Source: Ancylothrix sp. D3o
GTDB lineage: Bacteria > Cyanobacteriota > Cyanobacteriia > Cyanobacteriales > Oscillatoriaceae
Direction of reading: 5' to 3'
NCBI RefSeq assembly: GCF_025370775.1
Contig: NZ_JAMXEX010000001.1
Coordinates: forward strand, 806,001-870,000
Length of the DNA: 64,000 nt
Shown: positions 43,132 through 51,809 of the stretch, in pieces
Layout of the letters: every line of letters starts with the position of its first letter
How positions within the stretch are numbered: the first letter of the stretch is position 1
Notes under the pieces: model-generated
What the model was told of the DNA's origin: nothing
The model's input: the letters and a program-made list of their open reading frames with translations, nothing else
The model's database searches: none
Program-made: the position numbers and the translations under genes

Positions 43132-45822
43132 TTAATGGTTTAATAGCCACCGGCGAAATAGTTCGACAATAATTTGCCAGTTTTGATCTGTTTGTTTGAC
43201 GACATCATGGCGTTTTAGGGTTTCGAGGGCGTTGTTTATTGTGGTTTCATTGAGGCAGGTGGTTTTTATTAATGCTTCTATGGTTAATCCCTGTGGGTGG
43301 GGTGCGAGGGTTTTTAAAATTGTTTGTTGGTGGGGGTTTCCTTGGGCTGCTTGTCCCCATACGCCGGTGAAGTAATAGCGTCCTCGGTTGAAGAATTCCT
43401 CATCATTAATGACGGTTTCTAGGTCTTTTGGGGTGAAGATGGGATCGCGCTGTTGGCCGGTTTCAAATACTTGGTGGTTGTAAAGGCGAACCAGTTGAAA
43501 TCCTATTAGTTGAACTAGATAGGGTTGGCCGCTGGTTAAGTTATAAATTTCTTCGAGGGTTTCGCGTTTATAATCGAGGGGGAAATCTTCGTCGGGGTTG
43601 GCGAGTAGATAACCAGTTGTGGCAGGTTCCATGAAACCTACTTTGATGGGGATGACGCTGGCAAAAAAGGGTTGAAAGTAATTAGCGGTCATTTCTTCTA
43701 GGGTGTGCAAACCTGCAAAGGCAAAGCCAATTTTCGGACTCTGTTGCACCATTCCCCGCAGCACTTCCATAAAATCGGGGGGAATTTTTCCTGCTTCTAT
43801 CAGGTCTTCTATTTTCTCGAATTCGTCTAAGGCAATTATTAGTCCGCCTCTGAGGTTGGATTCAATTTGTTTTAAGTACCTTTCAAAGCTGCGGTAGGGC
43901 ATTTTTAGTAATGCTTCATCATCTGGGGGGGATTGTTTTAGGGTGTCGGAAATGGCATCGGTGATGGTTATTAGCACTTCGCCAACTCCTTGAGAAATAT
44001 TTCCTAATGTCAGGAGGTTAATGTAGGCAAGGGTGATGTCAGACGGCAGAATTTTGGCTACATTTCTGAGAATGGAAGTTTTACCCATGCGCCTATGACC
44101 GAATAAAACAACTGATTGTAGTTGATTGCTCGCTCCCCACAATTCCTGTAGTTGTGTGAGGATGTCTTCCCGTCCCACAAAAAGGGAACCCTCAACAGGA
44201 TCACCCGCAATATAGGGATTACGGACTTTTTGTTTAATGGAAATTTCCCCAACTTCATCGGCCACTGGCAGCAAAATTAGTGCCCAACTTTTTGCAATGT
44301 TTATGATTATATCTCGCTCGGTTCGGGGTAAGGTATGGCTGTGATTGAGGATGTTTATCAGTTCTCCTAATGCGCGATTGAGGGCGAAAGAACGAAGAGA
44401 GCGAGATAGACTTTTTTTAATTACTTGGATATCCTCTACTACTTGTTGCAGACTGGCAAGGACTTTCCAAGTTGCAGAATGAAATAGGGGTTCTGGGGGA
44501 AAAGTGGGGATTTGAATATTAGCAATAGCGTTTAATTCTTTGGCCTTATTACAAACGGTGAGAATTTCAGCTAAGGTGAACATTTCCTCGCCATAGGGGA
44601 GAGAACGCACGACGGCAAAGGCTGTTGCTGCTTTCACTGGTTCTTTTTCATATAAATAATAAAAACCAGCCGCCGCCGCCCTGGCTGGGGTGTCTAACCG
44701 CATATCTGTTTGCAAATATCTTTTAATTTTTTGCTTGGCAAAAGCGGGAAGTAGGAAGAAGCTATCGAGCGCCCTTGACTTCAGGGTTTCACTGAGAGAA
44801 GCTGAGGCAAAACGCAGCAAATTAGGATCGCAATTATAGGCAGTTTCAGCGAGTTGGTTAACACGAAAGATAAGATGTTCGCCTGGTATTTCTGCAAGGA
44901 CAAAGTTAAGTGCCTGGAGCACCGGGATAAATTGAAGGGTGTAAGTTAGCAGTTGCTCAAGATTATCTAGTCCTTTTTGCCAATCTTTTCGCAGCCAATT
45001 TTTTAGATGAAAAGATAAATTGACAAGGGGAAGGGGGGTGACACGGGAAAATTGCCAATATTCATGTTGGGGTTTGAATAGCAACAAACCTAAAAGCCAA
45101 CTTTCAGGACGAAGTATTTCCACGCCAAACGCCACGCCAAACCCCACGCCACTCGCCACGCCAAACGCCATCCCTAACACCACGCCACTCGCCATCCCTA
45201 ACGCCACGCCACTCGCCACGCGTAAAGCCACGCCACTCGCCACGCCTAACGCCACGCCACCTGCCACGCCACTTGCCACGCCACTCGCCACGCGTAAAGC
45301 CACGCCGCCCGCCACGACACTTGCCATCCCTAACGCCACGCTACTCGCCACGCCTAACGCCACGCCACCTGCCACGCCACCCGCCACGCCACTCTCCACG
45401 CCAAACGCCACGCCACTTGCCACGCCTACCGCCGCGCCTAACGCCACGCGAAACCAATCAACCGAAATGCCTGTTCCCGCTAAAATTGCTCCGATAATAA
45501 CAGGTACAATAACTGTTAATAATAATCCTTGGACAAATAACTCACGCTCAAGAGAATTTTGCCTCAGCGATTGCCAAAAGTTTCCCCAAGTCCTGTTTTC
45601 TTCAGCAACCAAGTTATTGCCAAAGGTTTTTATATACCACCGCAAAGCTTGGGGGAAGAAAAACACCCAGTACAATAACCGCAGATAATCTAGGGGATTC
45701 CACAAGGAAAGGGGGCGGTTTAATTTAGGAGCTAAGTCTAAACGGGGAACAGGGGTTTCTAGTTTGCCCATCATAGATTCTAATGGTGTGCGCGGGAATA
45801 TTTTTGATAGCATTGATAGCAA
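43132..45822 (-). CDS. Membrane-anchored AAA-like ATPase with GVAx repeat domain
   Basis: An 896-residue protein. The N-terminal ~110 residues end in a membrane helix (LFVQGLLLTVIVPVIIGAILAG). Residues ~124-234 are a hydrophobic four-residue repeat (GVAS, GVAG, GVAL, GMAS) encoded by GC-rich DNA repeats. Residues ~250-540 are helical. The ATPase domain starts near 560 (GSLFVGREDILTQL) with Walker A GHRRMGKTSIL near 577, Walker B LIIALDEFEKIED near 664, and a C-terminal winged-helix-like part (LKTLAPHPQGLTIEALIKTT, ALETLKRHDVV). This is the layout of STAND/AAA-type conflict or signalling NTPases. The long start overlaps the upstream ATPase gene by 43 bases; ATGs at 45774 and 45771 are alternatives just after its stop. 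Confidence 0.72.
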   Translation of the reverse strand: MLSMLSKIFPRTPLESMMGKLETPVPRLDLAPKLNRPLSLWNPLDYLRLLYWVFFFPQALRWYIKTFGNNLVAEENRTWGNFWQSLRQNSLERELFVQGLLLTVIVPVIIGAILAGTGISVDWFRVALGAAVGVASGVAFGVESGVAGGVAGGVALGVASSVALGMASVVAGGVALRVASGVASGVAGGVALGVASGVALRVASGVALGMASGVVLGMAFGVASGVGFGVAFGVEILRPESWLLGLLLFKPQHEYWQFSRVTPLPLVNLSFHLKNWLRKDWQKGLDNLEQLLTYTLQFIPVLQALNFVLAEIPGEHLIFRVNQLAETAYNCDPNLLRFASASLSETLKSRALDSFFLLPAFAKQKIKRYLQTDMRLDTPARAAAAGFYYLYEKEPVKAATAFAVVRSLPYGEEMFTLAEILTVCNKAKELNAIANIQIPTFPPEPLFHSATWKVLASLQQVVEDIQVIKKSLSRSLRSFALNRALGELINILNHSHTLPRTERDIIINIAKSWALILLPVADEVGEISIKQKVRNPYIAGDPVEGSLFVGREDILTQLQELWGASNQLQSVVLFGHRRMGKTSILRNVAKILPSDITLAYINLLTLGNISQGVGEVLITITDAISDTLKQSPPDDEALLKMPYRSFERYLKQIESNLRGGLIIALDEFEKIEDLIEAGKIPPDFMEVLRGMVQQSPKIGFAFAGLHTLEEMTANYFQPFFASVIPIKVGFMEPATTGYLLANPDEDFPLDYKRETLEEIYNLTSGQPYLVQLIGFQLVRLYNHQVFETGQQRDPIFTPKDLETVINDEEFFNRGRYYFTGVWGQAAQGNPHQQTILKTLAPHPQGLTIEALIKTTCLNETTINNALETLKRHDVVKQTDQNWQIIVELFRRWLLNH
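45120..45450 (-). repeat. GC-rich CGCCACGCCA(C/A) tandem repeats in the ATPase gene
   Basis: More than 20 degenerate 12-base units (plus-strand CGCCACGCCACT, CGCCATCCCTAA, CGCGTAAAGCCA variants) encode the GVAx repeats. Several units form higher-order blocks, for example CACTCGCCACGCGTAAAGCC occurring at about 45211 and 45283, indicating duplication of larger segments. Confidence 0.85.
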
Positions 45823-46874
45823 AGCTGCATCAATTTACGGGGATGGCCGGCGCTCTCTTCTATTAATTGACCGATTTCTGGCTCGGTAAAACGCACTGGT
45901 GTTGTCTGTAGACGGGTTTCAATAAACTTGCAAGCGGTATTTTCATTCCAAGGTTTTATATATTCCGGGAGACAAATACCGGCTAGGGGAGAGGTTTTGC
46001 CACCCTCTTGACTGTCATAAAACAAATTTTCTAAAGGTTCCGAAGCTGCTAAAATCAAGCGTAGAGGTGCATTAGAACCTTCAGCTAAACCCCGCAGATG
46101 ATCGCGCAATTCACGGGTAAACCCATCTCTTGTGATCTTACCTAAATTGTCTAAAGCTAATAGAATCCTCTGCTTTTGCAAAGCGCGATTTAATTGGTAT
46201 CCTCTGACTTGGCTAATCCCTATTTCTCCACATAAAGCGGTATAAAAGTCTTCTTCGTTTTTAATTTTGATGATGTCTAAATAAATTGCTGTGCGGGGGG
46301 AGGTGAGGCGATCTTTTGCCTGCTGACAAATGATGAAGAGGAGAGAAGATTTGCCAATTCCTTCTTCTCCTATGAGAGCAACGCTACTGTTACTGTTGAA
46401 GATTTCAAATATTCGATTAAGTTCTTCGTCGCGGTTAAAAAAAAGTTGCGGATCGTCTACGATGCCGTTGGGAGGAATAAAGGGGTTAAAATTACTAACC
46501 TTAAATTCCCCATTATTGCCGTAATTTAATTGAGAAGTGTGAGAAGGAGTTTCTCGGCTTGATAAATTGCTGATTCGGCTACCTAGTTCGGGAGAATTAG
46601 AAATTTTTTGTGACTGCTGCCATAAAGACTCGATTGCTGGCTTTAAGTTTCTTTTGTTAACTTTTATCCCTAATGCTTCGTGAATTTTATTAAATAATTT
46701 GGGGCCTGTTTCTCTCAAATATTGCTCATATCGGTGTGTGAGATCGCTAATTTCTTGATAAGTCTGATTGTTCCAAATTCCCAAAACTATATCTTTTTCG
46801 CACTCATTCAAGCTAGTTTGAGTTTTTTGCATCAATAGCTCGTTAACAAAATTAAAGGCATCTTCAGCTTCCAT
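45780..46874 (-). CDS. vMAP-N HTH domain plus AAA-like ATPase
   Basis: A 364-residue protein. The first ~75 residues (DAFNFVNELLMQKTQTSLNE, then IVLGIWNNQTYQEISDLTHR and RETGPKLFNKIHEALG) match the 'vWA-MoxR associated protein N-terminal HTH' domain, common in cyanobacterial conflict and signalling proteins. A Ser/Asn-rich linker follows. The ATPase domain from about 140 has FNRDEELNRIFEIF, Walker A GEEGIGKSSL near 168, Walker B ILLALDNLGK near 243 and AGHPRKLMQLCYQCYQ at the end. It starts at ATG 46874 and overlaps the membrane ATPase gene downstream, so both are made from one transcript. Direct repeats 50-95 bases upstream are possible operators. Confidence 0.75.
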   Translation of the reverse strand: MEAEDAFNFVNELLMQKTQTSLNECEKDIVLGIWNNQTYQEISDLTHRYEQYLRETGPKLFNKIHEALGIKVNKRNLKPAIESLWQQSQKISNSPELGSRISNLSSRETPSHTSQLNYGNNGEFKVSNFNPFIPPNGIVDDPQLFFNRDEELNRIFEIFNSNSSVALIGEEGIGKSSLLFIICQQAKDRLTSPRTAIYLDIIKIKNEEDFYTALCGEIGISQVRGYQLNRALQKQRILLALDNLGKITRDGFTRELRDHLRGLAEGSNAPLRLILAASEPLENLFYDSQEGGKTSPLAGICLPEYIKPWNENTACKFIETRLQTTPVRFTEPEIGQLIEESAGHPRKLMQLCYQCYQKYSRAHH

Positions 46875-46923
46875 TATTTACTTTACCTCTTCAATGTTAT
46901 GGGCCTCAATCAAGCGTAAGACA

Positions 46924-46969
46924 CTACTTTTACCTACAAACCTACATTAACCTACTTTTACCTACAAAC
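46924..46969. promoter_or_regulatory. 18-bp direct repeats in the divergent promoter region
   Basis: CTACTTTTACCTACAAAC occurs perfectly at 46924-46941 and 46952-46969 (28-bp spacing, close to three helical turns), and a half-related TACCTACTTTTCCC lies near 46986. They sit between the HTH-ATPase gene (start 46874) and the exonuclease gene (start 47064). They may be binding sites for the HTH protein or another regulator. Confidence 0.55.
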
Positions 46970-47063
46970 GAATTTCCTTAAAATACCTACTTTTCCCGTA
47001 CTGACAATTATAGAGAGCCAAGTCATCATAATTTTGTAGTCCACAAATTGATTTAAAAGAATT

Positions 47064-47768
47064 ATGACCCAAACATCTACTAACGGAAACTTTTGGTCAA
47101 ATCAACCCCTACACCGGCACGATGCTAAATCTATGCGCGAAAATGGCATTGGATACCTCGTTGATTGTCGAGGGAATCGCCTACCCAGTTTCACGTCAAT
47201 TATTGAAGCCACAGAAACCGCAGACGAAAAAGCGAAGAAAAAAGCGCAACTGGCAAGCTGGCGCGGTGATGTAGGATCGGTGGAAGCTACCCGAATTATT
47301 TGCACAGCCAAACAACGAGGAAAAATCGGACACCGGCATTTAGAAAGCTATTTTAATGGACAGACAGTTCCTTGTCCTGAATTGATCAAATCCCATTGGG
47401 AACATCTTGTGCCGGTGTTGGAAGATATCCACGACATCAGATTAGTTGAAGGCTATGTATTCCACTACTATCAAGGTTTTGCCGGCAGACTTGACTGTGT
47501 TGCCAGTTATCAAGGAACTCCTTGCATAATTGAGTTCAAATTTCCCGATAGGCTCAAATCAATTTACGAGGAAACGCCTTTACAATTATCTGCTTATTGT
47601 GGCGCAGTAAACAGGCAATACGGTTTAAGAATTCAACATACTTTGCTGATTCAGGCAACTCCTAATCAAGCAGTAGTGAGATTATTTACTCCTGATGAAG
47701 TGATAAAATATTGGGGCCGGTGGCAACAACGAGTAGCACAATTTTGGAATTACCAAAAAGCTGCTTAG
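47064..47768 (+). CDS. PD-(D/E)XK exonuclease (MGME1/Cas4-like)
   Basis: A 234-residue nuclease of the PD-(D/E)XK superfamily. RGKIGHRHLESYFNG near residue 88 supplies the helix with His and Glu, and GFAGRLDCVASYQGTPCIIEFKFPD near residue 138 holds the catalytic D...ExK core. QLSAYCGAVNRQYG gives the trailing QxxxY motif of RecB/MGME1/Cas4-type exonucleases. It is likely a single-strand DNA exonuclease in repair or conflict. ATG 47064 has only a weak Shine-Dalgarno. It is divergent from the HTH-ATPase/AAA pair and shares the promoter region with the direct repeats. Confidence 0.8.
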   Translation: MTQTSTNGNFWSNQPLHRHDAKSMRENGIGYLVDCRGNRLPSFTSIIEATETADEKAKKKAQLASWRGDVGSVEATRIICTAKQRGKIGHRHLESYFNGQTVPCPELIKSHWEHLVPVLEDIHDIRLVEGYVFHYYQGFAGRLDCVASYQGTPCIIEFKFPDRLKSIYEETPLQLSAYCGAVNRQYGLRIQHTLLIQATPNQAVVRLFTPDEVIKYWGRWQQRVAQFWNYQKAA

Positions 47769-47819
47769 ATAATTTTATGCTGTAAAGTGGGGACACCGCA
47801 CTGCTGTGTCTCTACATTT

Positions 47820-50183
47820 CTAAAAAATATCTTTGCGTTTTTGCACCCACCAAGTCACAGCTAAATAAAGGGCAGTATGCAAACACAAAATCCCCCAATT
47901 TAAACTTAAATTTCCCCAAGTTGGCTCATAAACCGCTGTGGCTTCAAAAGGCAGCGGAATTATGCTACCATCGGGTAATTTAGTAGGCTCCGGCACCATT
48001 GCATTCACATTCACTAAAGCACCATAGGCACCCACAGACCACCGGCTCAACATTAACCAAGAAATATAACTCGCCGCGCCTTCCATTTTAAACAAAACGC
48101 CGGAAAAAATAATCTGGGGAAGTAATAACAAAGGTAGCGCACTATTTGCCTGAGAACCATTTTTTACCAAGGCGGAAACCATCAATCCTAAACTCATACA
48201 AGTAAATAGGGTTAAAAAAGCGGTTATTGTTATACCCACCGGCCATGAAATTAACTCAGATGTTGGAGATTTAAACCCGATTAAAATAACCATAGACATC
48301 AGTAAAGCTTGCAAAATTGCCAAAGCTGCCAAAATCACAACTTTAGAACCTAAATAAGCAAATAACCCCAAATTAACTAAGCGTTCCCGCACATAAATTG
48401 CGGCTTCTTTAACGATTTCTTGTAAAGAAGTTGATAACCCTACCCAAATTGCTGCACAGGTAAAAACAAATAACACTCGCAAGGCTAAAGGTGCAAGGGT
48501 AGGATCGGGTTCTTCTCCTAAAATTAGGGGATTTTTATCTTTAATTGCTAGGGTGATTAAACTAATGCCAATGGGGGCGGTAAATAAAGCTAAACCGATA
48601 TTGACTTTATCTCTGCCAATTAACTGAAAATACCGCTGCGAAAGTAATGCTAATTGTTGGAAAAATAAGGGTTGTACTTGTTTGGGAATGGAGGCTGTGC
48701 GGGGGGAGTTTGTACCAGGCCGGCTGATATGATTTTCTATATATTTTTGGTATAACGGCGATTGCTGAAATTTGGCTGCATAAGATAAGGGCGCTTTCTC
48801 ACTTTCTTCGAGCTTATTATAAATATCGGCAAAATCGTCATTTTTGATTTCAAAAAAATCAAAGGCTTCTTGCGGCGGGCCAAAGTAACATAAGTGTCCA
48901 CCACGTCCTAAAAATACAACTCTGTCACAGAGTTTAATATTGGCTGTTGCGTGGGTAACTAAGACAATTGTTCGGCCTTGGTTTGCTAGTTTTCTTAATA
49001 GCAACATCATCTTTTTATCTAAGCCTGGATCGAGTCCTGATGTCGGTTCATCTAAAAAGAAAAGTTTGGGATCTGCGAGTAATTCTACCCCAATACTAAC
49101 TCGTTTTCTTTGACCGCCGCTGAGTTCTTTTACTAAGGCTTTTTGGCGGTGGATCATTTCAATGTCTTCTAGGGTTTTTTGCACAATTGACCGCACGTCT
49201 GTATCGGGGGGTAATCGCAATTTTGCCGCATAACTTAAGACTTCGGTTACTGTTAAGTCTTGGTGGATGATATCGTCTTGGGGGACATAGCCTATTTGGG
49301 TACGGTAAATGTTAAAGTTTTTTCGTAAATCATCGCCATTGAGATAGACTTTTCCGCCGCCGGTTTTTTCAATTCCTAAGAGGGTTCGCATGAGGGTTGA
49401 TTTGCCTGCACCGCTTCCCCCCACAAGGGCTACAAATTGACCTGGTTCTATGGCTAATGTGATGCTTTCTAAGCGTTTTTGAATGATTAAACTTTCGGCA
49501 TCTAAACGTATTTGATTTCCTTGATCTAAGAGTTCTAATAAGTCGCCGCGCAAGACTAAGGTAAAGGGGCCGATACGAATGGAACAGTTATCAGTTAAGA
49601 TAATAGAGCCGGTGACTTTTTTATCGTTAACAAATATGCCGTTTGCGCTGGTATCTTGCAATAAATATTTGCCTTGATTGGTGGGTTGAATTGTGGCGTG
49701 CCGGCGAGATACAATGGGGGAGTCTAATTGCAAGGAAGCATGAGGATCACGACCGAGTAAAACATTGGTATTTTTTAAAGAAATTGAGCGTTGTTGAGGT
49801 TGGTTAATAATTTGCGGACGCTGGGGGTTATAATAAGTTAAAATAACTTGATTTTGCGGGTCTTGACCGATGCGTAATTGCGTGCCGTCTTTGAGAAATT
49901 GTCCGTCAACAGTGGTGATGCGTGTACGGTCTAAAAATAAGCCATTTGTGCTAGGTTGGTGTCCGTCTCCGTCATAAATACAGTATTCATCGCCGGCTTT
50001 TTTTAGTATAGCATGGCAACTTGAAATCACTCGCCATTCTGGAGGTAGGGTTAAGTCTGATCGCTGTGGATCTCTCCCCAAAAGATGCTGGTTTTTTGTG
50101 AGGTTGAGTTTGATAAGTTGTCCCTGATTGTTGGCTTCTAAATAGGGATGTTTGCTAATGATTGTTGATTGATTGCCGGTCAT
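47820..50183 (-). CDS. FHA-FHA-ABC transporter fusion (ABCG/White type)
   Basis: A 787-residue half-transporter. Two FHA phosphothreonine-binding domains occupy about 25-105 (LLGRDPQRSDLTLPPEWRVISSCHAIL) and 140-205 (VLLGRDPHASLQLDSPIVSRRHATI, TSANGIFVNDKKV). The ABC domain at about 225-450 has Walker A GGSGAGKSTLMRTLLG, Q-loop VPQDDI, signature LSGGQRKRVSIG and Walker B KLFFLDEPTSGLDPG. The ABC2-type membrane domain with about six helices covers 530-787. The FHA domains imply regulation by Ser/Thr kinases, of which two are encoded in this window. Substrate unknown; hopanoid/lipid or glycan export is possible. Confidence 0.9.
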   Translation of the reverse strand: MTGNQSTIISKHPYLEANNQGQLIKLNLTKNQHLLGRDPQRSDLTLPPEWRVISSCHAILKKAGDEYCIYDGDGHQPSTNGLFLDRTRITTVDGQFLKDGTQLRIGQDPQNQVILTYYNPQRPQIINQPQQRSISLKNTNVLLGRDPHASLQLDSPIVSRRHATIQPTNQGKYLLQDTSANGIFVNDKKVTGSIILTDNCSIRIGPFTLVLRGDLLELLDQGNQIRLDAESLIIQKRLESITLAIEPGQFVALVGGSGAGKSTLMRTLLGIEKTGGGKVYLNGDDLRKNFNIYRTQIGYVPQDDIIHQDLTVTEVLSYAAKLRLPPDTDVRSIVQKTLEDIEMIHRQKALVKELSGGQRKRVSIGVELLADPKLFFLDEPTSGLDPGLDKKMMLLLRKLANQGRTIVLVTHATANIKLCDRVVFLGRGGHLCYFGPPQEAFDFFEIKNDDFADIYNKLEESEKAPLSYAAKFQQSPLYQKYIENHISRPGTNSPRTASIPKQVQPLFFQQLALLSQRYFQLIGRDKVNIGLALFTAPIGISLITLAIKDKNPLILGEEPDPTLAPLALRVLFVFTCAAIWVGLSTSLQEIVKEAAIYVRERLVNLGLFAYLGSKVVILAALAILQALLMSMVILIGFKSPTSELISWPVGITITAFLTLFTCMSLGLMVSALVKNGSQANSALPLLLLPQIIFSGVLFKMEGAASYISWLMLSRWSVGAYGALVNVNAMVPEPTKLPDGSIIPLPFEATAVYEPTWGNLSLNWGILCLHTALYLAVTWWVQKRKDIF

Positions 50184-50393
50184 ATTTTTTTGAGAGGGAT
50201 TTTTATGGGTATGTCGAAGGGTTATTTTTTTTACGGCAGATGAATGGGTTTTCTGCGTACTGGATTTGTTTTTAGTGTTTTGTTTATTGTAACGGAAGTT
50301 GGGTAAGCGCTAATGGAAGTTTTTGCATATTTTGATAAATGTTATCAAAATAAGAGATACTGTTGATGAATCTTGACTTTGCTTTTCCTAACC

Positions 50394-51755
50394 ATGCTAA
50401 AAACTCCTCGTTTCACTGTGGCTTTGTGTCTCACGTTGTTCGCATTGGTGGCCGGTTGTTCGCCTACTCCCAAAACATCAATTTCGACAAGTTCAGATGT
50501 GCCTCAAGTTTCTGGAAATCAGCCAGAAAGTACAGCAAATAATGAAGTTGCTGCCAAAAATCAGCCTAAACCAATCGTTGCTTTATCCCCAGAAAATCCT
50601 GAATCTCAAACAAATAAAAAAGTCGAAGAATATGTGAATAAATTAGACGGACAAGGCTTTTCAAAAGACTTGCAAGGTGTGTGGATAGAAGCAAATAATG
50701 TGCTACTCGCTAATCACCGAGGAACGATACCTTTACCGGCTGCTTCCGTGACAAAAGCTGCAACCTCTCTGGCTGTTTTGCAAGCCTACGGGCCCGATAA
50801 ACAATTTATCACAGAAATAGGCACAACCGGCCCGATTCAAAACGGAGTTTTACAAGGAGATTTAGTTATTCAAGGCGGGGAAGATCCGTTTTTTGTCTGG
50901 GAAGAAGCGCTTGCTATCGGTAATATTTTAAACCAGAAAGGAATAAAACGAGTAACAGGAAATTTGGTGATTGCAGGCAAGTTTTATATGAATTTTGAAA
51001 CGAAACCTGAAACGGCTGGCGATTTTTTGAAAGAAGCTTTAAATAGCAAAATATGGCCGGCGGAAGCAGAAGAACAATATCAAACTTTACCCCCCGGAAC
51101 ACCTCGTCCCGAAGTTGTTATAGATGGAAAAATTCAGGTCGTTTCCACACCACCGGCATCTGTAAAACCGTTGATTCGGCATTATTCTTTCCCTGTTGCG
51201 GAATTGCTAAAAAAAATGAATATGTACAGTAATAATTTTATGGCGCAAATGTTAGCTGATGCAGTGGGAGGCGCACAAGTTGTCTCGCAAAAAACCGCTG
51301 AAGCTGCGGGTGTGCCGGCGGCTGAAGTTCAGCTTATAAATGGGTCTGGTTTAGGGGAAGAAAATAAAATTTCTCCTCGCGCCGCTGTTGGAATTTTTAA
51401 GGCAATTGAGCAATATCTTAAGCCTTATAATATGACAATTGCTGATATTTTTACTGTGACGGGTAAAGATTTAGGAGTTTTAGAAAGCCGGCCTTTACCA
51501 CCGCTTTTAGTTATCAAAACCGGCACTCTTAATCGTGTTAGTTCTTTGGCCGGTGCGATGCCAACAAAAAAATTAGGGCCGACGTGGGTTGCTATTATGA
51601 ATTTTGGCGAAAATCAAGACGGTTTTCGCAACGAACAGGAGGTTTTTTTGAAAAGTTTGTTAAATAATTGGGGTGCTGTTCCTACCTCACCGGCAGAATT
51701 AAATCCCAACCCACAACGCAAAAATAAAACCTCAAGTAATGAAGTTTTAAACTAA
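50394..51755 (+). CDS. dacB: D-alanyl-D-alanine carboxypeptidase, PBP4-type lipoprotein
   Basis: A 453-residue class C penicillin-binding protein. The N-terminus is a lipoprotein signal with lipobox LVAGC (Cys22), so it is membrane-tethered in the periplasm. The active-site motifs are SVTK in PLPAASVTKAATSLAVL, SNN in MNMYSNNFMAQMLAD, and KTG in LVIKTGTLNRVSS. It trims or cross-link-cleaves peptidoglycan stem peptides. The insertion normally separating SxxK and SxN is reduced. ATG 50394 is preferred over TTG 50373. A bidirectional terminator follows. Confidence 0.88.
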   Translation: MLKTPRFTVALCLTLFALVAGCSPTPKTSISTSSDVPQVSGNQPESTANNEVAAKNQPKPIVALSPENPESQTNKKVEEYVNKLDGQGFSKDLQGVWIEANNVLLANHRGTIPLPAASVTKAATSLAVLQAYGPDKQFITEIGTTGPIQNGVLQGDLVIQGGEDPFFVWEEALAIGNILNQKGIKRVTGNLVIAGKFYMNFETKPETAGDFLKEALNSKIWPAEAEEQYQTLPPGTPRPEVVIDGKIQVVSTPPASVKPLIRHYSFPVAELLKKMNMYSNNFMAQMLADAVGGAQVVSQKTAEAAGVPAAEVQLINGSGLGEENKISPRAAVGIFKAIEQYLKPYNMTIADIFTVTGKDLGVLESRPLPPLLVIKTGTLNRVSSLAGAMPTKKLGPTWVAIMNFGENQDGFRNEQEVFLKSLLNNWGAVPTSPAELNPNPQRKNKTSSNEVLN

Positions 51756-51762
51756 CAAAAAT

Positions 51763-51794
51763 AGGGTGCGTTAATAATGCACCCTGCTTTTTTT
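51763..51794. terminator. Terminator between convergent genes
   Basis: AGGGTGC (51763-51769) and GCACCCT (51779-51785) form a 7-bp stem with a 9-nt loop, followed by GC and seven Ts on the plus strand and TATTTTT on the minus strand. It serves the converging dacB and exported-repeat-protein genes. Confidence 0.8.
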
Positions 51795-51809
51795 GCCTTG
51801 TGGAACTTC

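Noticed and set aside
45020-45688. 222-codon plus-strand frame rich in ATPLATPN repeats
   Set aside because: It is the antisense shadow of the GVAx repeat of the membrane ATPase gene; repeats keep opposite frames open.
47785-47819. GGGGACACCGCACTGCTGTGTCTC as a terminator between the exonuclease and FHA-ABC genes
   Set aside because: Only a 5-bp stem (GACAC/GTGTC) without an adjacent T-run; it looks more like a dispersed repeat.
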